A stretch of DNA of 64,000 nt from contig OZ240213.1 of assembly GCA_965197555.1 (NCBI GenBank), positions 2,604,001-2,668,000 on the forward strand, given 5' to 3'. The notes under the pieces were generated by a model. The model had not been told where the DNA came from. It searched no databases and saw only the letters and a list, made by a program, of their open reading frames with translations. Shown here piece by piece: positions 18,452 to 26,503 of this stretch (position 1 is its first letter; every line of letters starts with the position of its first letter). Source of the DNA: G965197555 sp965197555 (lineage in GTDB: Bacteria; Chloroflexota; Dehalococcoidia; Lucifugimonadales; UBA3495). A program made the position numbers and the translations under genes.

Positions 18452-18527
18452 GGGGCTGTAGCTCAACCGGGAGAGCGCTTCAATGGCATTGAAGAGGTAG
18501 GGGGTTCGAGTCCCCCCAGCTCCACCA
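18452..18527 (+). tRNA. tRNA-Ala (anticodon GGC)
   Basis: A full cloverleaf can be drawn. The acceptor stem is GGGGCTG with CAGCTCC (one G-T pair). The D arm lies around GCTC...GAGC, the anticodon stem is CTTCA/TGAAG with loop ATGGCAT (anticodon GGC, 18484-18486 region), and the T arm contains GTTCGAG. The CCA end is encoded. A decayed accessory zone begins right after it. Confidence 0.95.
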
Positions 18528-18669
18528 AGCTTGACGAAATCAAGAGCCTTTGCCCTGAGGTTCCGGCTGGTGATGTAGCCAGGGGATCAATCTCGCGCTA
18601 TCTGGTGATGGCCAATCCCTAGCGCAGGTGTATCCGGTGTTCTAGATACGGATAGCGCCGTGGTCGGGG

Positions 18670-19497
18670 TTACTCATCACCAAAATCCTCGTCTAACAAT
18701 GGCACGCCAGCTAGACGTAGCGCGGTGAAGACTCGATCAAAACGTTCGGGCTCACGAGTCGGATCGCTGGGATCACCCTTGGGGACCCAGATAACTAGAC
18801 CGTTGCGTGCTCGTGTTAACAACACACGATACCTGTTACGCGTGTAAACACGTTCGACCTCTTGCCTCACTTCCTGCCATCCGGCCCCGCGGAATTTCCG
18901 ATAATCCCAAGTGGTGTGGTCTTTGGATGGTGTCAGGTCACCACCCCAGCACATCCCTACCCAGTCGAGCTCAAGCCCTTGACATTCAAATTCGGAAGCC
19001 GCGACTTCCAGAGAGAAGCTTGAACGGACGTCTGTGTCCGATTCTAAGAACCATTTCTCGAAGGCGTAATTGATGAGGAATGCGCTGGATCGTTCGATGC
19101 CATCAGCCCGTAGCCTATGGTCTTTCGAAGTTGCGATCAAGCCAATCCTAATCCTCCGGGTCGAGACAGTGATGCATTTGCAGCCAGCCCCGCGCATTCT
19201 TTATGTCTCGAGTAACAAAACAGGGGAACTCACTCGTGTCCGGGAAAAGTGCCCGTGCGGTGCCAAAACGGAACGAAAGAAACTCATTTACCCATTCAGC
19301 CCATCGCTGAGCTCGGTGATTCCTAACCACAACATCCAGATGTGCTAGGCGGTCTTCTTGATAAAAGACGTTGTCTGGGACAACACCTTCGAATAGTTTG
19401 TGCCCGGCGACGCTATCCCCACCGATGAACACTTCCGGAGATGCGACCACTCGCCAGGGAACTGGTCGGTTCTCTGAGCTAATATTCAATAAAATGG
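18670..19497 (-). pseudogene. DUF2075 (helicase/Schlafen-like) C-terminal fragment, frameshifted and truncated by IS
   Basis: The minus-strand reading from about 19497 gives W-R-V-V-A-S-P-E-V-F, then R-A-Q-R-W-A-E-W-V-N and F-V-T-R-D-I-K-N-A-R-G-W-L. This is the mid-part of the DUF2075 nuclease/helicase family. The frame closes near 19150. The adjoining frame continues with R-I-G-L-I-A-T-S-K-D-H-R-L-R-A, the F-E-C-Q-G-L-E-L-D segment and the arginine-finger-like Y-R-V-L-L-T-R-A-R-N-G, to a stop at 18670. The N-terminal half with the Walker A site is gone; the IS630 element stands in its place. It was probably part of a defence or mobile-DNA gene before decay. Confidence 0.75.
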
Positions 19498-19546
19498 ACA
19501 ATTTGGCTATCCTGCCTGGTGGGAAGTGTTGTTGGCGGGGGTGGCA

Positions 19547-20721
19547 ATGATGGTCCGGGACAAGTACGCAGTGCGGCTGGCGGCGGAACAACGGGAAGAA
19601 CTCCAGCGTCTGATTCGGGTTGGGAAACGCCCGGTCCGAGTCACCGCCAGGGCCCGGATTCTCCTCAAGAGCGACGACGGTTGGACGGCGCCCCAAGTGG
19701 CTGAAGCCCTGGATGTGGCCCTGGGCACAGTGTACCGGGTCAAGCAGCGCTTTACCGAGGAAGGGTTGGCGGGGGTGCTGAAGGACCGTCCCCAAGCTAA
19801 CCGGCGCCGGAAGCTGGACGACCGGGGCGAGGCCCACCTGATCGCCCTGGCCTGCAGCCCGCCGCCGGCAGGGCTTGACCACTGGACCCTGCGCCTGCTG
19901 GCTGGCAAGGTGGTGGAGTTGAAGTTGGCCTCCTCCATGTCCCACGAAGGGGTGAGAAAGCGGCTCAAAAAAACGCTCTCAAGCCGTGGCAGAAGAAGGA
20001 ATGGTGCATCCCCAAGGTGAGCGCGGAGTTCGTGGCCAACATGGAGGACCTGCTGGACCTCCACGCCGAACCCTATGACCCCCGACGGCCGGTGGTCTGC
20101 TTTGACGAGACCTCGACCCAGTTGTTGGCCGAGACGCGGCCATCTCTGCCGCCCCGGCCCGGAATTCCGCTGCGGCAGGACTACGAGTACCGGAGGGAGG
20201 GCGTCCGCAACCTGTTCCTGGCCTGTGAGCCGCTGGCGGGCTGGCGTCATGTGGCGGTGACCCAGCGGCGTACCATGCAAGACTTCGCCCATCAGATGCG
20301 CTGGCTGGTGGACGAAGCTTACCCGGAGACCCCGGTGGTGCGTGTGGTCATGGACAACCCCGTATCAAGTACGGGGCAGGCTCTGAACACGCATCGTCCG
20401 GCGTCCCTGTACGAGACGTTCCCGGCACCAGAGGCCCGGCGGATTGCCAAACGGCTGGAGTTCCACTACACCCCCAAGCACGGAAGTTGGTTGAACCCCG
20501 TATCAAGTACGGGGCAGGCTATGGCGGAAATCGAGTTCAGCGTGCTATCCCGCTCCTGCTTGAAGCAGCGACTCCCCGACGAGGAGGCGCTCCGGCGGGA
20601 AGTCCATGCTCTGGTTAAGGAACGCAACGCCGCCCAAGCCACTATCCGCTGGAGGTTCAATACCCAGGATGCCCGAACCAAACTTCACTGCCTTTACCCT
20701 TTTGATTCCAAGGTTGACTGA
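19547..20721 (+). CDS. IS630-family transposase in two frames, with two 8-aa in-frame insertions
   Basis: ORF A (19547-20020) holds the N-terminal helix-turn-helix domains. ORF B (20017-20721) holds the DDE domain: C-F-D-E-T-S, then V-M-D-N / L-N-T-H, then G-S-W-L-N / M-A-E-I-E-F-S. The switch point is an A7 run at 19967-19973. Slipping back one base there continues in frame B with K-P-W-Q-K-K-E-W-C-I-P-K, the expected family sequence. It is either programmed -1 frameshifting, as known in several IS families, or a one-base loss. Uniquely, the octapeptide P-V-S-S-T-G-Q-A is inserted after the Asn of D-N and again after the Asn of W-L-N, directly beside two catalytic positions. Confidence 0.85.
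20359..20382 (+). repeat. 24-nt palindromic in-frame insertion, copy 1
   Basis: With the preceding C it begins CCCCGTATCAAGTACGGGG (7-bp arms, 5-nt loop) and ends CAGGCT. It codes P-V-S-S-T-G-Q-A between D-N and L-N-T-H of the transposase. Its length is a multiple of three, so the frame is kept. It is identical to copy 2. Confidence 0.9.
20497..20520 (+). repeat. 24-nt palindromic in-frame insertion, copy 2
   Basis: The same 24 bases as copy 1, 138 nt further on, in the same orientation and reading phase. It sits between W-L-N and M-A-E-I-E-F. In both cases it follows an AAC codon and precedes an NTG codon. Confidence 0.9.
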
Positions 20722-20755
20722 CTGCTAGGTAGCCACAATTGCTACAATCGTCATT

Positions 20756-20977
20756 ATGGCTGGGGTTGGGTTGAATGACCATTACCTGGAAACAGGTAGG
20801 GAACACGACGACGGTTGGAGAACTCATGTCGTGTGTCACGAGATGGGCTATAGCTGCGGACTCGATTATTTTGAAGATCCTGAGACAGACGATTCGTGTC
20901 TGAATACTCACGACATGCCAGACCCAACGCCGGCAGGGGACCATGACACCAACGACCTTGCGGATAACTACGCATAA
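20756..20977 (+). pseudogene. matrixin-like zinc metalloprotease, C-terminal fragment with lost zinc ligands
   Basis: About 73 residues. The centre reads V-V-C-H-E-M-G-Y-S-C-G-L-D-Y-F, followed by an Asn/Asp-rich stretch and a D-T-N-D-L-A-D-N-Y end. The family motif is H-E-x-G-H-x2-G-x2-H. Here the first His and Glu remain, but the second and third His are both Tyr (CAY to TAY, a single C-to-T change each). The N-terminal part of the protease is missing at the IS630 right end. It is most likely a dead remnant. A non-enzymatic domain is possible but less likely because the propeptide and core are absent. Confidence 0.65.
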
Positions 20978-21015
20978 ACTCGGTACTACCCGTTGGAAGA
21001 TTGGGGGAGATGTAG

Positions 21016-21600
21016 GTGAAAGTGAAAGTAAATACAGCACTCGTACCGGTCATAATAGCCGTTACTATTGCACTGGCAACGCTGTCAGGTTGTGATAGAG
21101 CTGCGGTAGATAAGAGTGAGTCTGAGGCACTAGGGCACTCGGTTTGGGCACACATATTCAGTTCGGTGCAGGAAGCGACAGATGTCGCAGAGCTCGTGGT
21201 CGTGGGCGAGATAACGTCATCAGAGTTCGGAAGGACCAATGAGAAGAGTTTCAGGCCGACTCATTACACTTACGTCAAGGTAGCGGTGGAGGAAGTCCTA
21301 AAAGGGGAGTTCGCTAGGCCAGAGCTGTTGATCGAAATGATAGGGAGCACAGATACGGTCTGGTATCAGGGAATGCCTGAGTTTGGAGTAGGAGAAAGGC
21401 ACTTGTTATTCCTAAGGACAAAGAAGGATACCAGGAGCGAAGCGGGATATGTCGTGATGGGACCAACTGCGCGGTACAGAATCAAAGACGGCAAGCTTAA
21501 TGTGACTTCCCGGGCCTACGAACTCACCAGAGCCATGGATGGAAGATCGGTCAAGGAAGTGAGGGCCGAGATTACTTCTTCCAACTCCACCGGATCGTGA
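21016..21600 (+). CDS. predicted lipoprotein, function unknown
   Basis: A 194-aa protein with an N-terminal hydrophobic stretch ending in the lipobox L-S-G-C (Cys about residue 26), so it is predicted to be lipid-anchored outside the membrane. The mature part has a beta-rich domain with V-V-V-G-E-I, Y-V-K-V-A-V-E-E-V-L-K-G and G-E-R-H-L-L-F-L-R. This pattern is common in small secreted proteins of unknown role. The start is GTG with GGGGGAG 6 nt upstream. It lies directly after the metalloprotease fragment. Lower GC than the neighbours suggests it belongs to the acquired or decaying segment. Confidence 0.65.
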   Translation: MKVKVNTALVPVIIAVTIALATLSGCDRAAVDKSESEALGHSVWAHIFSSVQEATDVAELVVVGEITSSEFGRTNEKSFRPTHYTYVKVAVEEVLKGEFARPELLIEMIGSTDTVWYQGMPEFGVGERHLLFLRTKKDTRSEAGYVVMGPTARYRIKDGKLNVTSRAYELTRAMDGRSVKEVRAEITSSNSTGS

Positions 21601-22072
21601 TTGCTGGGACAACATCGCTCATCACTGAAGGGCTCCCGATTTGCCGCGAGTCAGAGGACTTGGGGCAGCCATCGTTGTGGTGTAACCCCCACCGCTTGTC
21701 TGTACGTGAGGCAATCTCCTTTTTACCTGGAATCGGCCTCGACCGGTCCAGCAACCCTATCGCTCAGGCTTGTAGTAATTGGGCAAACCGCCTAAGCTTG
21801 CAGCCGACGGCTCATCCTTTCTACGGAGGGTATTGCGCTACTTTACCCAGGGTAGAGTTGCCTGTGAGGCTTCGGGCGCATCCATTTGTTGCGTACGGTT
21901 ATGGGTCAGCAATCCACTTGAAGCACCTACCCTTCTGGACTTGCTCGGCACGGTACAGGCTGAGGTCGGAATGCCCAGCACTCTGCGACGGCGACTCGCT
22001 GATGCAGAGTCTGAGGGTGTCCCCCGGATGTTCTCCGGATGTTCGCATTCTCAATGAAAGGTTGAGGGTAAC
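21601..22072. other. gene-free stretch
   Basis: 472 nt. A 163-codon plus-strand frame runs across it but overlaps the start of the amidohydrolase gene. It has no ribosome-binding site and no family-like sequence, so it is not called. No terminator, repeat or promoter is convincing. Confidence 0.5.
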
Positions 22073-23455
22073 TTGGACACGCTTTTGACGAGCACAACCT
22101 TGGTCACCGGTGAGGCGCCTGGCCGAGTAATCCGGGATGGCGCCCTGGCAATACGCGCCGACCGCATCGTCGACATCGGGGCTACCGCTGTACTGGAAGA
22201 ACGCCACCCGGACCTCCCTCGTCTGGCCCTGCCTCGCAGGCTGGTGGTCCCGGGTCTCATCAACTGTCACACCCACACCGTTCTCACCGTTCTACGGGGC
22301 GGAGTGGAGGACCTGGGACATAACATAATGGAGGTGGTCTACGGGTATATGGTGCCCGTCACTTACGTGATGACCGACGAGGAAAGGCAGGCAATGGCCT
22401 CTCTGGGCTGCCTCGAGGCGATACGGTCCGGCACCACAACGATTGTCGACCCCATGCGCGCCGTCGTCTCTTACGCCGACGCTATGGCCGACAGTGGCCT
22501 GCGACTCTATCTTTGCGAGTCGGCCTCTGACGCTGTGGCCACCGAGGTCTGGACCAAGGGCTACCAGTACGATCGTAGCTGGGGCGAGGCGACGCTCCAG
22601 CAGACGACGGACCTGATCGACGGCTATCACAACACCCGCAACGGACGCGTCCGATGCCTGGTGGCCGCTCACGCCCCCGACAGTTGCTCGTCTTGGATGC
22701 TGGACGAGCTCCGAGAAATGGCTCGCTCGCGTGGACTAGGCCGCACCATCCACCTTGCTCAGTCGGAACAGGAGGTGGCGCAGGTGAAAGCGATGACGGG
22801 AGGCAGAACGTCGGCCGAATACCTCGACGACCACGGCTGGCTGGGTCCCGACGTGCTTTCGGCCCACTGCCACTGGTGCAACGCCTCTGACATCGATCTG
22901 CTGGGCCGAAGGTCTATGACGACCGTCCACTGCGCGGCATCCAGCTCCCGCCGGGGCTACCACCGGTTGGCCAACATTCCGGCGCTGCTGGACGCCGGCG
23001 TCAATATAACCCTAGGCACCGACAATATGTCTGAGGACATGTTCGACGCGATGCGTATCGGCATCGTGGTCAACCGGGGAATGAGAGGAGATGGGCAAAA
23101 CCCCACGCCAGCGGAGGTGCTCTCTTGGGCCACTACCAACGGCGCCCGCGCCCTGGCCAGGGATGACCTGGGTGCCATCGAGGTGGGCAGGAAGGCGGAC
23201 CTGGCGGTGGTCAGACTTGACCGTCCTCACTTGACGCCTCTGTTGGACGTGACCTCGAGTCTGGTCCACTATGCCCAAGCCTCCGACGTGGAATCGGTCA
23301 TGGTCGATGGAGAGTGGGTGATGAGAGACGGTCGTGTCCTCACCATGGATGAAGAAGCAGTTATGGAGGACGCTCGGCTGGCTACCATCAGCTCATGGCG
23401 CCGACTGCGCGATAGATGGCCCAACCTATCAGTCCCCGCAGGACTTGATATTTAA
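22073..23455 (+). CDS. amidohydrolase (TRZ/ATZ/SsnA-like)
   Basis: A 460-aa metal-dependent amidohydrolase of the chlorohydrolase/cytosine-deaminase branch. The first metal pair is H66 and H68 in G-L-I-N-C-H-T-H-T. Further ligands are H in T-I-H-L-A-Q-S, H in L-S-A-H-C-H-W and D in L-G-T-D-N-M-S. These enzymes remove amino or halogen groups from heterocycles or purine-like rings. The gene begins with TTG and has GAGGG 5 nt upstream. It fits the amide/heterocycle theme of the region, but the substrate cannot be read from sequence. Confidence 0.87.
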   Translation: MDTLLTSTTLVTGEAPGRVIRDGALAIRADRIVDIGATAVLEERHPDLPRLALPRRLVVPGLINCHTHTVLTVLRGGVEDLGHNIMEVVYGYMVPVTYVMTDEERQAMASLGCLEAIRSGTTTIVDPMRAVVSYADAMADSGLRLYLCESASDAVATEVWTKGYQYDRSWGEATLQQTTDLIDGYHNTRNGRVRCLVAAHAPDSCSSWMLDELREMARSRGLGRTIHLAQSEQEVAQVKAMTGGRTSAEYLDDHGWLGPDVLSAHCHWCNASDIDLLGRRSMTTVHCAASSSRRGYHRLANIPALLDAGVNITLGTDNMSEDMFDAMRIGIVVNRGMRGDGQNPTPAEVLSWATTNGARALARDDLGAIEVGRKADLAVVRLDRPHLTPLLDVTSSLVHYAQASDVESVMVDGEWVMRDGRVLTMDEEAVMEDARLATISSWRRLRDRWPNLSVPAGLDI

Positions 23456-23657
23456 CCCCTTGGCGCAATATAGAGGGCTTAGGGGCGGGAGGGACGCTGG
23501 TAAGCATTGGCCGCGTGAAACAGCAACTTTGTCTCGAAAGGCTAGCCCATCAGTTGCAGCCCTACCGACAGACCTGCCGCAGTGAAGCCGGATGCTCGAG
23601 GCAGGGCCTCATCCCCGGCCCGACCTCCGGTGGGCTTACGTGCGGAATGCTAAGAAG

Positions 23658-23933
23658 TCAGCGGTAGAACTCAACTTGAAAGCGAACGTTGCCGACGGCC
23701 TCGACTTGGTGTGGAATTCCTGGTTCCACGATCCCCGGTTGACCAGGTGAGAGTTCGTGCTCCTCGACGTTTGGCCCGAGGATTCTATACCGCAGTTCCC
23801 CCCGGAGGACCACGATTTTTGTCCAAGCGTCGGCGTCAGTTCGATGGAAATTTAGCAGGTTGGCTGGGATCGTCTCCTCGGTGAATTCGAGGGTTGTGGC
23901 GTAGCAGGATACGCTAGGCGGCATGGTGTTCAC
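23658..23933 (-). CDS. DUF1971 cupin-like protein
   Basis: A 91-aa single-domain cupin of the family found fused to, or beside, tellurite-resistance protein TehB. It shows the family order P-P-S-V-x-C-Y, F-T-E-E-T-I-P-A-x-L-L, the H-R-T-D-A-D-A-W-T-K-I-V-V-L central strand, and P-G-I-V-E-P-G-I-P-H-Q-V-E near the end. Function is not established. GTG at 23933 has GGAGG 7 nt upstream; an ATG three codons later is the alternative. The 202 nt that separate its end from the convergent amidohydrolase gene show no clear terminator. Confidence 0.8.
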   Translation of the reverse strand: MNTMPPSVSCYATTLEFTEETIPANLLNFHRTDADAWTKIVVLRGELRYRILGPNVEEHELSPGQPGIVEPGIPHQVEAVGNVRFQVEFYR

Positions 23934-23965
23934 TCCGGTTCCTCCGGTTCCATTAGCTTCATTCT

Positions 23966-25102
23966 TCAGCGATCAGGACCATTAAGATGGCCGATGGGGA
24001 GTTCAAAACCCGAATCGCAGATCGTCAACGATTCGGGGTGGCCACCTTTAAGGTAGAAAGTGTCTTCGATTCGCACTCCGCCTACTCCCGGTACCGACAG
24101 GACCGAATGTCCAACCGTCAGGATCATTCCCTCCCGGAGTTCAATCATCGAGTCCGCAGGATGGATGGTTGGGCGAGGCATCTCCTCAAAGTCCAAGCCA
24201 ATGCTATGACTGATCCCGGTCACGAAGTAATCCCCGTAGCCAGCCTCGGAGAAGACCTTTTGGGCCGCCGCATCGATGTCGCGATTTCGTACGCCCGGCC
24301 TGACCGCCTCGATCCCTGCCGCTTGGGCCCGCTTGTAGGTGTCGAACATTTCTAGTTGTTTAGGTGTAGGGGGGCCAATCACGAAAGTGTAGGCCATGTT
24401 CGCGCAATAGCCCTGGTACCGCGGAACTACGTCCACGACCACCAAGTCACCGGCTTGCACCTCCTTGTGAGACGCCGTGCCGTGCAACCAGCCCGACCGT
24501 ACCCCGGAGTTTACGAACACTGGTGTAGCAACACCCTGGCCCCCGGCCTTACGCATGGCGTATTCAACCTCGGCCCCAACCTCGTTCTCCGTTATTCCGG
24601 GTTTGAGCCATGCGGCCGCTGTCTTGATGCCCACTGCGGCGATCTGGGCCGCCTTTCGCATCAACTCGACCTCGGCCTCGTCCTTAATCATGCGAAGCTC
24701 ATCCATTACAGAGGCGATGTCGACAACCTTCACGTTTGGGTTGGCCCGTTGGAACAGATTAAGGAGGAAGGCGGGAGTGTTGAACCACATCTGCACACCC
24801 ACCGTCATTGATTCCTTCCCACCCGACATTTCGCGCATTACACCAACCACGTCCTTGATCTGTTGGCCCACGGTACCGAAGATTCTCGCATCCTCGACAC
24901 CAAGTGATTGCCTGACCTCTTCCTCCTCCCCCTGGAAGGTGACGATGATGGGCGGTGCCATGGCCGGGATAATGGCGCGGGGCTGAAAGCGGTCCTCGCC
25001 GAAGAAGTAGATGTAGTCGTCGTGGGTCAGGATCAGGTAGGCGTCAATGCCCTGTTCGCGCATCCGTTCCTGGGCGCGTTCCAAGCGATCTCGGTTCAGC
25101 AT
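23966..25102 (-). CDS. M24 (Xaa-Pro peptidase/creatinase fold) protein with altered metal site
   Basis: 378 aa: an N-terminal creatinase domain (1-135) and a C-terminal pita-bread domain. Of the five M24 metal ligands, D224, H299 and E346 are present. The second Asp position is N235 (G-Y-C-A-N-M-A) and the E of the G-M-x-L-T-x-E-P motif is G331. An active di-metal peptidase is therefore unlikely. Creatine amidinohydrolase has the same fold and works without metals, so a C-N hydrolase role is a fair guess. AAGGAGGT stands 5 nt before the ATG at 25102. The DUF1971 gene follows 32 nt after it on the same strand. Confidence 0.85.
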   Translation of the reverse strand: MLNRDRLERAQERMREQGIDAYLILTHDDYIYFFGEDRFQPRAIIPAMAPPIIVTFQGEEEEVRQSLGVEDARIFGTVGQQIKDVVGVMREMSGGKESMTVGVQMWFNTPAFLLNLFQRANPNVKVVDIASVMDELRMIKDEAEVELMRKAAQIAAVGIKTAAAWLKPGITENEVGAEVEYAMRKAGGQGVATPVFVNSGVRSGWLHGTASHKEVQAGDLVVVDVVPRYQGYCANMAYTFVIGPPTPKQLEMFDTYKRAQAAGIEAVRPGVRNRDIDAAAQKVFSEAGYGDYFVTGISHSIGLDFEEMPRPTIHPADSMIELREGMILTVGHSVLSVPGVGGVRIEDTFYLKGGHPESLTICDSGFELPIGHLNGPDR

Positions 25103-25353
25103 TGTGACCTCCTTACGGTGGCGGCAATTGCCTAATATCTGCGGCCAGATGCCGTTTGGGGGAACTGTCAATGGCCAATTGAACGGGGGCTATGGGACGA
25201 CTTGTTAACAAGTCCCTATGTCTAGCTTCGTTTACCTGTCATGACTGGCGGTAAGATAGTAATTCGGGCGTGGTACGGGGGGGGTTAGGTGGGAACATGC
25301 CTAGCGGGCCTCACCTGCGATCCCGGCGCCGGCCACATGCCACGCGACACCGG

Positions 25354-25875
25354 TCAGGACTGGCGGCCCGCGTTGCGAGCTTGGGCGATGGCCTGGCCGG
25401 TTTCCTGAGGAGGTCCGGCCATTAGCTGGATGCGGTCCAGCCACTTGACGCTGAAATAGCAGGCTTGGCCCAGAGCCATCAAACGGCAGGGTCCACCGTG
25501 TTCGGTGGATAACCACTGGCCGTTAAGCCGCAACGCTACAATCACGTTGCTCTCCAACGCTTCTGCCAGTGTCATCCCCACAGTATAGCCTCCGGCGGAG
25601 AAGGCCACGTAAGTCGCCTCGGCCAGTGGCCCCGCCATGTCCACCAGTGCTGCCACCGGAACGCCCTCCCATTGCTGGTCCGGCACTACCCAGCCCTCCA
25701 CACAGCGAAAATCATCCACTAGCTCGCCGCGGCCCAAAGCGGTGAGGTCGTCTTGGCCTAGGTCAAGAGGTGTTGCCACCAAGCCTTCCACGCTCAGGGA
25801 GCGCCACTCACCGTCCGGGGTCACGTCGGGGAAGACTGGCAGTTGCTCCAACACTTTTTCAGTCGGCTCGGTCAT
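25354..25875 (-). CDS. oxidoreductase molybdopterin-binding domain protein (sulfite-oxidase fold)
   Basis: A 173-aa protein made of one SUOX-type molybdopterin domain, with the ligand Cys at C58 in F-R-C-V-E-G-W. A V-P-V-A-A-L-V-D-M segment and the C-terminal G-G-P-C-R-L-M and V-K-W-L-D-R-I blocks also match. The usual dimerisation domain is absent. The protein may bind Mo-cofactor and act with a partner such as a haem membrane subunit, but none is encoded nearby. No Tat signal is visible. ATG 25875 is used; a TTG six codons earlier is possible. Confidence 0.75.
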   Translation of the reverse strand: MTEPTEKVLEQLPVFPDVTPDGEWRSLSVEGLVATPLDLGQDDLTALGRGELVDDFRCVEGWVVPDQQWEGVPVAALVDMAGPLAEATYVAFSAGGYTVGMTLAEALESNVIVALRLNGQWLSTEHGGPCRLMALGQACYFSVKWLDRIQLMAGPPQETGQAIAQARNAGRQS

Positions 25876-26503
25876 GGCTCCTTCCGCTGACAACGGTTAC
25901 GCTGCTTGGGTGCGTCATCCACTGCCTTGCCCCCCTAGGCTGGCGTGTAGGCAAATATTATAGCGCACGTTGTTCAATGGGCCGCACCCGGGGATAAGAG
26001 GGACCTGCCTGGAAGTAATGGGCTACACCGCCTATCAGGTGAAAGCCGGAATCCAGGGAACCTACGGGAGTTGGGGCTTCAAGACAATCGGAGATTGTGG
26101 GCCTAATTCCGCAAGAATCTGCTCAGCCCTTGGCATCAACGGATGGAACGAAGGGGTTGTTCCCACAACCATATACGCAAGCATGAGTCGATGATACCGA
26201 GGTTTCAACTCGATAAAGACATAGGGCAACGAATACAGCAGGACGGCGAACCCCAAAATGATGACCTCCGCCGCATAATCTCCTTAACAAGTAGCACCAG
26301 AAACAAAGGTTGCGCCGGCGTTGACACCGGGTATCGTTGACCACCGGCCCAGTTGACTTATAATGAGGCCTAACGCCCGGCTAGCGACGCCTCGAAGAGG
26401 CGCGGCCGGACCTACACGTCCGATGGGTTATTCCTGGCCGTCCCCGATGGGTTGGCCCAGGCCCTAGCGCCGCCCGACAGTGGTGACTGCGAGGGAGTAA
26501 TAA
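25876..26503. other. long intergenic region with at most one small gene
   Basis: About 630 nt between the molybdopterin-domain gene and the MFS gene. Apart from the doubtful 64-aa frame at 26062-26256, nothing recognisable is seen. A TATAAT at 26355 abuts a TTGACT with no spacer, so it is not a normal promoter. Confidence 0.4.
26062..26256 (-). CDS. possible 64-aa membrane-associated small protein
   Basis: A minus-strand frame beginning at TTG 26256 with GGAGGT 7 nt upstream. The N-terminal part is hydrophobic (A-V-L-L-Y-S-L-P-Y-V-F-I) and a second hydrophobic patch reads L-M-L-A-Y-M-V-V-G. The rest is short and polar. No family is recognised. The good ribosome-binding site and the hydrophobic pattern favour a real gene, but it could also be a piece of a decayed membrane protein. 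Confidence 0.35.
   Translation of the reverse strand: MGFAVLLYSLPYVFIELKPRYHRLMLAYMVVGTTPSFHPLMPRAEQILAELGPQSPIVLKPQLP

Larger units (their letters stand above)
19496..20745 (+). mobile_element. IS630-family insertion sequence
   Basis: About 1.25 kb around one transposase. The two outer ends share an imperfect inverted similarity: CAATTTGGCTATCCTGC near 19499 against the complement of the 20724-20741 end. The exact ends and the TA target duplication could not be fixed by eye. The element cuts the DUF2075 gene on its left and the metalloprotease fragment on its right. It may therefore sit at a deletion junction and not at a clean insertion. Confidence 0.75.

Noticed and set aside
18503..18527. 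attB-type integration site at the 3' end of tRNA-Ala
   Set aside because: No direct repeat of the tRNA 3' end was seen downstream and no integrase gene is present.
21597..22088. 163-codon plus-strand frame
   Set aside because: It overlaps the lipoprotein stop and the amidohydrolase start, has no Shine-Dalgarno sequence and no recognisable composition.
26347..26360. TTGACT followed by TATAAT before the MFS gene
   Set aside because: There is no spacer between the boxes, so it cannot work as a -35/-10 pair.
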